11,029 nucleotides of DNA. Origin: an uncultured candidate division Zixibacteria bacterium. GTDB lineage: Bacteria; Zixibacteria; MSB-5A5; GN15; FEB-12. Every line of letters begins with the position of its first letter. Positions within the stretch are counted from its first letter, which is position 1. The notes under the pieces were generated by a model that ran no database searches, was not told where the DNA came from, and saw nothing but the letters and a program-made list of their open reading frames with translations. Shown piece by piece: positions 1 through 6,576 of the stretch. The stretch lies in NCBI GenBank assembly GCA_913009765.1, contig CAJVYT010000123.1, positions 1 through 11,029 of the forward strand, written 5' to 3'. The position numbers and the translations under genes are program-made.

Positions 1-112
1 GGATGGTTGAGCTTGAGGGTGAACGATGCGATGTCTGTGAAGGTTGGGGAGATTCAGGCATTATGTTATTTTTATGTTAAATGGTAAAATTTTTAATATA
101 TTTTTTTTTTTT
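1..112. other. Unplaced sequence before the left adapter, probably not genomic context
   Basis: This stretch lies outside the left Illumina adapter and is separated from it by a run of T (about 101-112). Seen from the minus strand, the order is insert, adapter, poly-A, then further bases, which is what read-through past the end of a short library fragment gives. I see no coding frame, RNA or repeat in bases 1-100. I infer that it is base-calling noise or a chimeric tail and should not be treated as contiguous with base 171 onward. Confidence 0.7.
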
Positions 113-170
113 AATGATACGGCGACCACCGAGATCTACACTCTTTCCCTACACGACGCTCTTCCGATCT
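113..170 (+). other. Illumina P5 adapter (technical sequence)
   Basis: The 58 bases match, as I know it, the complete Illumina TruSeq universal/P5 adapter, from AATGATACGGCGACCACCGA to its end GACGCTCTTCCGATCT. Genomic sequence starts immediately after, at 171. It is a library artefact that was not trimmed before assembly. It has no biological role and marks a false contig boundary inside an E1-beta gene. Confidence 0.99.
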
Positions 171-171
171 C

Positions 172-447
172 GTAGATCCCAGAACAATAGTACCATTGGA
201 CAAAGAGACAATTATAAATTCTGTCAAAAAAACCAATAAATTAATTATTATGGATGAAGAACCAAAAACAGGTAGCGCGGCGGCAGAAATTGCAGCTTTA
301 GTGGCAGAAGAGGCATTTGATTACCTTGATGCTCCTGTCAAAAGAGTTTGCGCTCCAGACACACCCGTTCCGTTTAGCCCTGTTCTGGAAAAATTTTGGA
401 TGCCGGATGAAGAAAATTTAGCACAGGCTGTTGAAGAACTATTCTAA
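172..447 (+). CDS. acoB: E1-beta subunit of acetoin/2-oxo-acid dehydrogenase, C-terminal fragment (5' part missing)
   Basis: This is the C-terminal 91 codons of a ThDP-dependent dehydrogenase beta subunit (transketolase C-terminal domain). The open frame runs straight in from the adapter junction: codons from 172 read V-D-P-R-T-I-V-P-L-D, the conserved 'D-R-x-L/I-V-P-L-D' segment of this domain. The TTG at 196 is therefore internal and not a start. Later landmarks are I-M-D-E-E (usual I-V-D-E) and the end P-V-L-E-K-F-W-M-P-D. Aligned to the complete E1-beta at 7584, about 242 N-terminal residues are missing. It is clearly a different gene from that paralogue, with many substitutions. It may be the other half of the E1-beta cut at 10947. 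The gene precedes a VOC protein and E2, so it is the tail of an E1-alpha/E1-beta module whose beginning is not in the window. The acoB name is by context. Confidence 0.9.
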   Translation, partial: VDPRTIVPLDKETIINSVKKTNKLIIMDEEPKTGSAAAEIAALVAEEAFDYLDAPVKRVCAPDTPVPFSPVLEKFWMPDEENLAQAVEELF

Positions 448-457
448 TGGGAGGTCT

Positions 458-952
458 ATGAACAGTATTAAAGAGCCTATGTTTAAAAATGTTCTGCAAG
501 TTGCAGTTGTGGTTGAAAATTTAGATGAATCAATGAAAAATTATTGGGAAATTTATGGCATAGGGCCATGGAAGATATATACTTTTAATAAATCAACCGT
601 GAAAGAAATGATTATCCGTGATAAGTATGTAAATTATGAAATGAAATTGGCATTATGTGACATAGGTAATGTACAGTGGGAGCTTATACAACCTTTGGAT
701 GATAAAAGTATCTATTATGAATTTCTTAAAAAACATGGTCATGGTCTGCATCATGTAGCATTTGCTGTAGACAATTATGGAAAAACAATAAACTATTTTA
801 AACAGAAAAACATAGGAGTGTTGCAAGGTGGTTTATGGAATGGTTTAAAATATACCTATTTAGATTCTGAGGCTTCTTTATCAACAATTGCTGAAATATA
901 TCAAATTTCCAAAGATTTCGAATGGCCGCAGCCACAAGCAATATACCCTTAA
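458..952 (+). CDS. VOC superfamily (glyoxalase/methylmalonyl-CoA epimerase-like) protein
   Basis: The 164-residue protein has two beta-alpha-beta-beta-beta halves typical of the vicinal oxygen chelate fold: V-L-Q-V-A-V-V-V-E-N at 12-21 and L-H-H-V-A-F-A-V-D at 97-105. Candidate metal ligands at the usual positions are Q14 (often His in relatives), E75, H98 or H99, and E146. The segment G-I-G-P-W (34-38) recalls the Glyoxalase_4 type clade. The ATG at 458 is preferred to an ATG at 431 because 431 lies inside the preceding E1-beta gene and a GGGAGG site sits at 449-454, although the spacing is short. The gene starts 10 bases after the E1-beta stop, so the two are very probably cotranscribed. 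The reaction is unknown. An isomerase, lyase or detoxification step on a substrate or side product of the dehydrogenase is an inference from position. No signal peptide is visible. Confidence 0.85.
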   Translation: MNSIKEPMFKNVLQVAVVVENLDESMKNYWEIYGIGPWKIYTFNKSTVKEMIIRDKYVNYEMKLALCDIGNVQWELIQPLDDKSIYYEFLKKHGHGLHHVAFAVDNYGKTINYFKQKNIGVLQGGLWNGLKYTYLDSEASLSTIAEIYQISKDFEWPQPQAIYP

Positions 953-963
953 GCTACTAGTAC

Positions 964-999
964 TGTCAGGGCTTAACTTAAATAGTTTGAGTCCTGACA
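964..999 (+). other. Intergenic stem-loop between VOC gene and E2 gene
   Basis: The arms at 964-976 and 987-999 can pair over 13 bp including two G-U pairs, around a 10-base loop; GTCAGG pairs with CCTGAC at the base. No T-tract follows, so it does not look like an intrinsic terminator. It sits just before the E2 ribosome binding site (GGAG at 1006-1009). It could stabilise or process the mRNA and set the E2-to-E1 ratio. That role is inference; the pairing itself is visible. Confidence 0.5.
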
Positions 1000-1020
1000 C
1001 AAAATGGAGAATTTAAAAAT

Positions 1021-2235
1021 ATGTTAGTAGATATAACTGTACCAAAGATAGGGATGAGTATAAAACCTCTCACCATAGTTGAATGGAAAACAAAAGAGAG
1101 TGAATGGGTAGAAAAAGGTAGTATTGTCTTAGTAGTTGAAACAGAAAAAATTACATACGACATCGAGGCTGAAATATCAGGTTATCTGCGTATTTTAGTT
1201 GAAGAGAAGAAAGAAGTTCCTATAGGGTCTGTTATGGGCATTATATGCGAATTAAAAGAAGAGTATGAAAAGATAAAACATAAAAAAATAGAAATGCAAG
1301 AAAAAGAAAGTTCAAGTGAAATATCAGGGATTAATGAAACTGCTAAAAACCGGCAGCATAAAGAAAGTCAAGAGAAACAAAGAATAAAAATCTCTCCGCT
1401 TGCGAAAAAACTAGCAGAAGAACATATGATAGATGTAACTAAAATTAAAGGTACAGGACCATCTGGCAGAATAGTAAAGAAAGACATAGAACAGGCGATA
1501 AAGGACAGTATAAATAAATATGGCGGTCGAAAAATAAAAGAAGAGTTACCTTTGATTGGAATGAGAAAAATCATATCTGAACATATGCAACAAAGCTTAG
1601 CTATATCTGCTCAAATTACTGTAATGGGTGAAATAGATGCTTATGGATTAGTGGATTTTAGAAAGAAGCTTCTAACTAAAGAAAAAGAACTAAATACGAG
1701 AATAACCTATACAGATATTATTGTTTATATAACCTCAAGAACATTGGAAGAATTTCCATTAATCAACGCAAGCATTATAGAAAATACTATTAGGGTGTGG
1801 GAAGATATCAATATAGGTATAGCCGTAGCATTAGAGGGTGGATTAATTGTTCCTGTTATAAAAAATGCCAACAAAAAGTCTCTAATAACAATTAGTAAAG
1901 AGCTAAAAGACCTGTCTAAAAGAGCAAAAGAGAAAAAATTGAATATCTCTGATGTTGAAGGTGGCACATTTACTATAACTAATTTAGGTGCATATGGTGG
2001 AGGGTATCGTTTTGAAACCATTATTATCAATCAACCTGAATCTGCAATATTGGGAACAGGTGGGATTACGGATAGGCCGGTTGTTGTAAATAAAGAGATT
2101 GTTATAAGGCCGATTATGACCTATTACTTAACCTACGACCACAGATTGATAGATGGGGCATTGGCAGCAAGATTTGTGACCGGAATAAAAGAGAATTGCG
2201 AGAGTGCACTTTCCTTTGTTAAAGAAAGCCCATAG
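1021..2235 (+). CDS. acoC: Dihydrolipoamide acyltransferase (E2) of an acetoin/2-oxo-acid dehydrogenase complex
   Basis: The 404-residue E2 forms the complex core and transfers the acyl group from its lipoyl arm to CoA. An N-terminal lipoyl domain covers about 1-80, with lipoyl lysine K43 in E-T-E-K-I. A highly charged linker follows (about 80-120). The peripheral subunit-binding domain lies at about 121-158 (S-P-L-A-K-K-L-A, then G-T-G-P-S-G-R-I). The catalytic domain runs from about 175 to the end. The acyltransferase motif H-R-L-I-D-G has H374 and D378. There is only one lipoyl domain, as in compact bacterial E2s. The RBS is GGAG at 1006-1009. This is the only intact E2 in the window, although at least two E1 modules are present. 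The acetoin assignment comes from the canonical AcoA-type E1-alpha nearby; a branched-chain or other 2-oxo-acid substrate is not excluded. Confidence 0.93.
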   Translation: MLVDITVPKIGMSIKPLTIVEWKTKESEWVEKGSIVLVVETEKITYDIEAEISGYLRILVEEKKEVPIGSVMGIICELKEEYEKIKHKKIEMQEKESSSEISGINETAKNRQHKESQEKQRIKISPLAKKLAEEHMIDVTKIKGTGPSGRIVKKDIEQAIKDSINKYGGRKIKEELPLIGMRKIISEHMQQSLAISAQITVMGEIDAYGLVDFRKKLLTKEKELNTRITYTDIIVYITSRTLEEFPLINASIIENTIRVWEDINIGIAVALEGGLIVPVIKNANKKSLITISKELKDLSKRAKEKKLNISDVEGGTFTITNLGAYGGGYRFETIIINQPESAILGTGGITDRPVVVNKEIVIRPIMTYYLTYDHRLIDGALAARFVTGIKENCESALSFVKESP

Positions 2236-2283
2236 TTCTAACAGCTTGATTCCGGTAAACCAACTATTATTAGACAAACCGAT

Positions 2284-3165
2284 ATGAGGCATTCCTGGCT
2301 GAATAAAAGTCTACACAATTTAAAGGCAATAGAAGAATCAACAGATACTGTAGGAAAACTAATAGACAGGCTGCAACTCCATACAGTATGCGAAGAGGCT
2401 TCCTGTCCAAATATAGGTGAATGTTTTTCCAACCATACGGCCACGTTTATGATTATGGGCAAATATTGTACAAGAGATTGCGGCTTTTGCGATGTAATTC
2501 ATGGAAAGCCAGAGATAATAGATGATGAAGAACCTATGAGAGTGGCTAAAGCTGCTGAAATGCTGAAGTTAAAACATGTTGTCATAACAAGTGTAACAAG
2601 AGATGATTTGGTTGATTTCGGTGCTTCACATTTTGCGAAGACAATCAGGATTCTAAAAGACTCTTTAAAGGTTAGTGTTGAAGTACTTATACCGGACTTT
2701 AAAGGCAATTTGAATGCGATAAAAACTGTAGCAGATGCTCGTCCCGATATAATAGGTCATAATATGGAAACGGTAAAGGGACTATACAAAACAGTAAAAC
2801 CTCAGGCAAACTACATGAGATCGTTATCCGTTCTGAAAATTGTAAAATATCTTGATCCAGGCATTATTGTCAAATCCGGCATGATGGTTGGATTGGGTGA
2901 GCAGAGACATGAAGTTGAAGAAACTATGAGAGATGTACAAGAGACAGGATGCAATGTTTTTACCATTGGCCAATATTTATCCCCCGGCAAGGTTCATCTA
3001 CCCGTTAAAGAATACTTAACCCCTGAACAGTTTAAAAAATATGAGAAAACAGGTTATGGATTTGGATTTGATTATGTTGTTGCATCTCCTTACACAAGAA
3101 GCTCTTATAATGCAAAAAGGGCTTTTGATGCTGTTAATGTAAAAAAAGCCAGAGTTATTTACTAA
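2284..3165 (+). CDS. lipA: Lipoate synthase (radical SAM)
   Basis: Lipoyl synthase inserts two sulfur atoms into the octanoyl group bound to a lipoyl domain. The 293-residue length is normal. The auxiliary cluster motif CX4CX5C is at C36, C41 and C47, the radical SAM motif CX3CX2C at C62, C66 and C69, and the conserved C-terminal R-S-S-Y at 272-275. The order H-T-V-C-E-E-A at 33-39 is also family-typical. The start at 2284 fits the usual N-terminal length, but no good Shine-Dalgarno sequence is visible upstream, so translation may be weak or coupled to E2, whose stop lies 48 bases before. Its place between E2 and E3 indicates a dedicated lipoylation function for this complex. A lipA-like gene (acoS) has been described in the Pelobacter carbinolicus aco cluster. 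Confidence 0.96.
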   Translation: MRHSWLNKSLHNLKAIEESTDTVGKLIDRLQLHTVCEEASCPNIGECFSNHTATFMIMGKYCTRDCGFCDVIHGKPEIIDDEEPMRVAKAAEMLKLKHVVITSVTRDDLVDFGASHFAKTIRILKDSLKVSVEVLIPDFKGNLNAIKTVADARPDIIGHNMETVKGLYKTVKPQANYMRSLSVLKIVKYLDPGIIVKSGMMVGLGEQRHEVEETMRDVQETGCNVFTIGQYLSPGKVHLPVKEYLTPEQFKKYEKTGYGFGFDYVVASPYTRSSYNAKRAFDAVNVKKARVIY

Positions 3166-3222
3166 ATATATTATATAGTATTTATAAGTTTATAGAATTA
3201 TAGAAGAACGGGAGGTATCACA

Positions 3223-4608
3223 ATGGAGAATCTCAACTGCGATGTATGTATTATAGGAGGTGGCCCGGGCGGATATGTTGCCGCTATAAGGGCATCCCAG
3301 CTTGGAGCAAAGGTTATACTTATTGAAAAGGATAAACTTGGCGGAGTTTGCTTGAACCGCGGATGTATACCTGCAAAGACGCTTTTACACAGCTCTAAAA
3401 CTTATAAAATACTGAAAAACTTGTCTGAAATCGGCATAAATATTAAGGATATTTCATTTGATTTCAAAAAAATGCATACCTATAAAAAAGCCGTTGTAAA
3501 CAGACTGCTTGGCGGAGTGAATTACCTGATGAGAAAAAACAGGGTAAACGTGCTTAGTGGAACAGGAGCGTTTCTTGACCAACATACAATTCTTTGCACA
3601 ACAAGTAATAAGAAAGTAAGCATAAGTTTTAAGAAGGCTATTATTGCTACAGGATCAACATCCGTAACACCACCTATTCCAGGAATTAATGGAAGAATCG
3701 TAGACAGTGATTATCTTGTAAATATGGAAGAGGTCCCAGAATCAATTCTTATTATAGGCGGAGGCGCTATAGGGGTTGAATTTGCTTCTATATACAACTC
3801 GTTAGGATCCAAAGTTACTATAGTTGAGATGATGGATCATCTACTTCCAGGATTGGATAGAAGCCTCGGAGAAAGTCTGTTTAAATTCCTTACAGAAGAA
3901 GGAATAAGCATTTACCTTAAAGCAAAAGTTTTTGCAATACAAGGAGCAGGCTACGATAATAAGGTAAGCATTGAAGTTGAAGGGCAAAAATTTGAAATGG
4001 CGTCACAAATTATTGCTATTGCTACAGGAAGAAGGCCGTATACGGAAGGATTGGGTATAGAAAAGATTGGCATTAAAATGAACGGATCGTCCATATCTGT
4101 TGATGATCACATGAACAGTTCGGTTGACAATATATATGCCATAGGCGATGTGGTGGGTGGAATACAGCTCGCCCACGTAGCATCGAAAGAAGGCATTGTC
4201 GCAAGCGAAAACGCAATGGGAATGGAATCCGAAATAGATTATCGAAGGGTTCCTTTCTGTATCTATACAGATCCGGAAATTTCATCTATAGGCATGAGTG
4301 AGGAGGAAGCCTCTAATAATTACGATATAACAGTGAGCAATTTCCCATTTGAGTACAACGGAAAAGCTTTAGCTTCTAATGAGGCTTTTGGAAACATAAA
4401 ACTCGTGGTGAATAAAAAAGATGGCGAAATTTTAGGTGTGCATATAATAGGATCTAAAGCAACCGAGCTCATAGGCGAGGCAATAGCTTTATTAAATCTT
4501 GAATGTACTGCGGAGGAACTTGCAGATATGATTCATCCCCATCCCACCCTTATTGAAGTTTTTTCAGAAGCTGCCCATGCTGTTATTAAACAGTCTATTC
4601 ATGGCTAA
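3223..4608 (+). CDS. lpdA: Dihydrolipoamide dehydrogenase (E3)
   Basis: The 461-residue flavoprotein reoxidises dihydrolipoyl-E2 and reduces NAD+. The FAD Rossmann motif G-G-G-P-G-G is at 12-17. The redox-active disulfide is C43/C48 in G-G-V-C-L-N-R-G-C-I-P. The NAD-binding G-G-G-A-I-G is at 179-184 and the second FAD contact G-D at 308-309. The C-terminal dimer interface contains H-P-H-P-T with catalytic H440 and E445. There is no fused N-terminal lipoyl domain, unlike some clostridial and acetoin-system E3s. A strong RBS, GGGAGGT, precedes the ATG. All catalytic residues are present, so it should be active. It sits between lipA and lipB, which supports one functional unit. Symbols acoL or pdhD would be equally acceptable. 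Confidence 0.96.
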   Translation: MENLNCDVCIIGGGPGGYVAAIRASQLGAKVILIEKDKLGGVCLNRGCIPAKTLLHSSKTYKILKNLSEIGINIKDISFDFKKMHTYKKAVVNRLLGGVNYLMRKNRVNVLSGTGAFLDQHTILCTTSNKKVSISFKKAIIATGSTSVTPPIPGINGRIVDSDYLVNMEEVPESILIIGGGAIGVEFASIYNSLGSKVTIVEMMDHLLPGLDRSLGESLFKFLTEEGISIYLKAKVFAIQGAGYDNKVSIEVEGQKFEMASQIIAIATGRRPYTEGLGIEKIGIKMNGSSISVDDHMNSSVDNIYAIGDVVGGIQLAHVASKEGIVASENAMGMESEIDYRRVPFCIYTDPEISSIGMSEEEASNNYDITVSNFPFEYNGKALASNEAFGNIKLVVNKKDGEILGVHIIGSKATELIGEAIALLNLECTAEELADMIHPHPTLIEVFSEAAHAVIKQSIHG

Positions 4609-4692
4609 TATCCGCCTGTTGCCGGCCCAGGGAATTTCTGATCTTGCCATCAATATGCAACTTCTATGTTTCCCGCAATTTATCACAAAAAT

Positions 4693-5370
4693 ATGAGAAC
4701 GCTAAACATAGTAAAAAGTTTTAATATGCCGTATAATGAAGCTTACATATTGCAGGAAAAGTTATTAAAAGCAAGGCAAAAGGATGAGATCGAAGATACT
4801 TTGTTCCTTACATCTCATCCTCATGTATATACCTTTGGAGCAAAGGTGCATGCAGACAACCTTCTTGTAACTGAGAGCTATCTTAAAAAACATGGCATAT
4901 CTCTCTACCATACTAATCGCGGAGGCGATATAACCTACCATGGCCCCGGCCAGGTTATGGGATATCCAATAATAAAACTTTCAAATTGTTATACTAACCT
5001 CCATAAATATGTCCTGGATACAGAGAATGTGATAATAAAAACTTTAAAAAACTATGGTATTGATGGGACAAGAAGCAAAGAAAATCCAGGGGTTTGGATC
5101 GGTAATAAAAAGATTTGTGCTATAGGAATAGCGGTAAGGAGGTGGGTAACCATGCATGGTTTTGCTTTAAATGTAAATACCGAACTTAAATATTTTGATA
5201 ACATAATCCCATGTGGACTTAAAGACAAGGGTGTTATTTCTATGGAAATTATCGTTGGAAGAAAACTTGATATAAATAAGGTTTCAGACTATATAATTGA
5301 CTTTTTTATGGATGTATTTTGTATAGAAAAAGCATATTTCAAGTCGTTATCTGAGATAATAAAAGGTTGA
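4693..5370 (+). CDS. lipB: Lipoyl(octanoyl) transferase
   Basis: LipB moves octanoate from acyl carrier protein to the lipoyl-domain lysine; LipA then completes lipoate. In numbering from the ATG at 4693 (225 residues), the signature R-G-G-D-I-T-Y-H-G-P-G-Q is at 76-87, lysine K140 lies in K-K-I-C-A-I-G, and the catalytic cysteine C174 lies in P-C-G-L. These fit the LipB cysteine/lysine dyad. The frame is open from an upstream ATG at 4666, but the protein from 4693 (M-R-T-L-N-I-V) aligns with the normal LipB N-terminus. Neither start has a clear Shine-Dalgarno sequence. This is the last gene of the left block. Together with lipA it gives the locus de novo lipoylation; I see no LplA-type salvage ligase. 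Confidence 0.94.
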   Translation: MRTLNIVKSFNMPYNEAYILQEKLLKARQKDEIEDTLFLTSHPHVYTFGAKVHADNLLVTESYLKKHGISLYHTNRGGDITYHGPGQVMGYPIIKLSNCYTNLHKYVLDTENVIIKTLKNYGIDGTRSKENPGVWIGNKKICAIGIAVRRWVTMHGFALNVNTELKYFDNIIPCGLKDKGVISMEIIVGRKLDINKVSDYIIDFFMDVFCIEKAYFKSLSEIIKG

Positions 5371-5440
5371 ATGATGAGAGGATAGCGTATACTATTGCCC
5401 GCAATTCCCGACTTCCCTTTGTTATCATCAAGCAACTTTT
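5361..5440. repeat. Imperfect inverted repeat at the end of lipB
   Basis: The arms 5361-5377 and 5425-5440 pair as A-A-A-A-G, T-T-G and T-G-A-T-G-A against their complements, with one bulge and two mismatches; the loop is about 47 bases. The left arm overlaps the lipB stop codon. It might serve as a weak transcription end for the left operon or be the edge of the insertion debris that follows. No classical GC-rich stem plus T-run terminator is visible here. Confidence 0.35.
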
Positions 5441-5705
5441 AGATTCTCTTAATAGATTTTCATAATCTCCTGTGATTTCGATGATTATATATAACTTGAG
5501 GTTTCTTCTAAAAAAGTGTGGGTAATTCATTTATCTAAATTTTCCTATAGCTTTCGTTGACCAAGCTAAAGTCTAATTTGCCTGTATATTCCGCATACCT
5601 CTCCTAATGTTTTGCTCAAACATGCGGGCACCTTCCGACTTCGCCCACTTATTCGAATAAACCCTTATTCTACGGGCATTCTTTTTTTAAGTTGAGCACT
5701 ACAAT
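5371..5705. other. Gene-free stretch after lipB
   Basis: I find no convincing complete gene on either strand. Apart from the inverted repeat at its start, the only coding-like piece is a minus-strand frame at 5573-5686, listed separately. A longer minus frame at 5339-5530 (63 codons) overlaps lipB, has no clear RBS and resembles nothing I recognise. The stretch adjoins a transposase remnant and is probably insertion-related debris. Confidence 0.5.
5573..5686 (-). pseudogene. Possible C-terminal coding remnant, unidentified
   Basis: Read on the minus strand, 37 codons before a TAG give a basic, amphipathic peptide: R-R-I-R-V-Y-S-N-K-W-A-K-S-E-G-A, then R-M-F-E-Q-N-I-R-R-G-M. The composition looks protein-like and not random, but the frame is closed by TAA at 5687-5689, next to a run of seven T (5682-5688) where a frameshift could have occurred. 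I do not recognise the family. It may be the tail of a gene broken by the mobile element; chance is also possible. Confidence 0.22.
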
Positions 5706-5948
5706 CTATATCTTATAGACAGATCTGCGGAGAGGGACATCCATCAATCTGTAGATCTTTTTAATATCCAGGCAGGCAACCGCAGAAGGCAGAACGAATC
5801 TGTTTTTGGTTTTTCTGTCAAAGAGTATTGTAGCCTGAACACTGAGCAGGAGCTGTCTTATTCTTTCAGGAGAGAGTCTGATATACTGAAGTCTGACTCT
5901 GTACTCAAGATGCCTTACCAGCGTATATGCCATAAAAGCTATTTTGTT
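5706..5948 (-). pseudogene. Transposase remnant, C-terminal part (IS1634/IS4-like)
   Basis: The minus-strand frame encodes about 80 residues including F-M-A-Y-T-L-V-R-H-L-E-Y-R-V, L-S-P-E-R-I-R-Q-L-L-L-S-V-Q-A and R-F-V-L-P-S, ending at a stop next to 5706. From memory this is the C-terminal pattern of IS1634-family (DDE, IS4-related) transposases, whose full length is around 500-600 residues. The frame stays open to an ATG at 6065, but the sequence upstream of residue N (codon at 5948-5946) is the hairpin and REP-like repeat region and is not transposase-like. No DDE catalytic region or second end is present, so the fragment is inactive. Family assignment needs a database search. Confidence 0.6.
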
Positions 5949-5958
5949 TCCAGAGCCT

Positions 5959-5985
5959 CTGTTTCCACCTACGAGGTGGAAACAG
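5959..5985. repeat. Perfect 12-bp hairpin (palindrome with 3-base loop)
   Basis: Arms CTGTTTCCACCT (5959-5970) and AGGTGGAAACAG (5974-5985) are exactly complementary around the loop ACG. It lies precisely where transposase homology stops and the REP-like repeats begin. No T-run follows on either strand, so it is not an obvious intrinsic terminator. It is more likely part of a small palindromic repeat element. Confidence 0.85.
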
Positions 5986-5990
5986 GAACA

Positions 5991-6028
5991 CCACGTACCA
6001 TGTGCCTTTGGGTGTTCGCGATGACAAA
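5991..6028. repeat. REP-like dispersed repeat, copy 1
   Basis: The repeat begins CCACGTACC and ends GTTCGCGATGACAAA. It matches copy 2 (6058-6093) apart from a few substitutions and a 3-base length difference. On the minus strand it reads like the widespread bacterial 'GTCATTGCGAG ... GTGGCAAT' intergenic repeat, which I recall from many genomes. It is non-coding. Confidence 0.6.
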
Positions 6029-6057
6029 GAGGGAAACTAAAACTTGATGAATAAAGG

Positions 6058-6093
6058 ATTGCCACGTACTCTTATGGTGCTCGTAATGACAAA
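6058..6093. repeat. REP-like dispersed repeat, copy 2
   Basis: The repeat begins ATTGCCACGTAC and ends GCTCGTAATGACAAA. It is in the same orientation as copy 1, about 30 bases away. The minus-strand reading TTTGTCATTACGAGC then ACGTGGCAAT is closest to the common dispersed repeat form. Confidence 0.62.
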
Positions 6094-6182
6094 ATAGAGT
6101 TTTTTGGAGAAGCTCTTATACCTTCTTATTTTATTTTTTGATACATATGAGCCGTAACATCTTGTGTAACCTGTTAATTCAT

Positions 6183-6326
6183 TCAATATCTTTCCTTTTT
6201 CCTATCTGAGATGCCTTCTTGTATCTCCCGGATACTTCTCTCACAGCGGCCTTTTTTCCTTAAGATTTTCTTAAGATTAAGAAACATAAGATTAGCTTCC
6301 ACCAAAAGATCTGTCTTTTCAATCAT
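6183..6326 (-). CDS. Small ORF, 47 codons, unknown function
   Basis: On the minus strand an ATG at 6326-6324 is preceded by a near-perfect Shine-Dalgarno, AGGAGGTA (6340-6333), at a good distance. The frame runs 47 codons to TGA. The product (M-I-E-K-T-D-L-L-V-E-A-N-L-M-F-L-N-L-K-K at the N-terminus) is basic with a likely N-terminal amphipathic helix and a lysine/arginine-rich tail; no cysteine pair, membrane segment or known motif is visible. It points away from the E1-alpha gene at 6577. It could be a genuine microprotein, the 5' remnant of a gene truncated by the nearby insertion events, or a leader. The strength of the RBS is the main support; I do not recognise the family. Confidence 0.42.
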   Translation of the reverse strand: MIEKTDLLVEANLMFLNLKKILRKKGRCERSIREIQEGISDRKKERY

Positions 6327-6576
6327 AGATTTTACCTCCTCAATTTTATAGTTTTCATATAGATTCTTGATGGGGTGATTCGTTATGTTGACAAATATAG
6401 AAATCTACTTAATATATAACTTGTATTAAATACTTAAGGTTGAGAAAGATGCGATGAGTGAAAATCAAAGACTAGATCACGGTTCTTTTATAAAATTATG
6501 ATCAGGATGATCTAATGATAGCAATGGAATGCCGAGATAATTTACGTTTGAAAATAGACTAAAGGAGGTAATATAA
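6327..6576 (+). promoter_or_regulatory. Upstream region of second E1 module with candidate sigma-A promoter (6388-6416)
   Basis: A perfect -35 hexamer TTGACA lies at 6388-6393; 17 bases later AATATA (6411-6416) within a TATA-rich stretch can serve as -10. This leaves a leader of about 155 bases before E1-alpha. The leader carries a short repeat of ATGATC around 6497-6512 but no clear riboswitch or attenuator fold that I can see. I found no sigma-54 -24/-12 signature (TGGCAC-N5-TTGC), although many aco operons use one. The RBS for E1-alpha is AGGAGG at 6563-6568. Confidence 0.5.

Noticed and set aside
1..112. Upstream genomic context or regulatory region for the left operon
   Set aside because: It lies beyond an adapter and a T-run, so its physical linkage to the genes is not supported. 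A short shared string with the leader near 6450 (GATGCGATG) is too short to mean anything.
196..447. Independent 83-codon gene starting with TTG at 196
   Set aside because: The same frame is open and conserved upstream of 196 to the adapter, and the product is the tail of an E1-beta subunit.
1368..1574. Hydrophobic minus-strand frame suggesting a membrane peptide
   Set aside because: It is the complement of the lysine- and glutamate-rich E2 reading frame; such shadows become hydrophobic by codon complementarity. No RBS and no independent support.
5949..6065. N-terminal part of the minus-strand transposase frame
   Set aside because: Its residues are encoded by the hairpin and REP-like repeat and do not resemble transposase; it is an accidental open extension.
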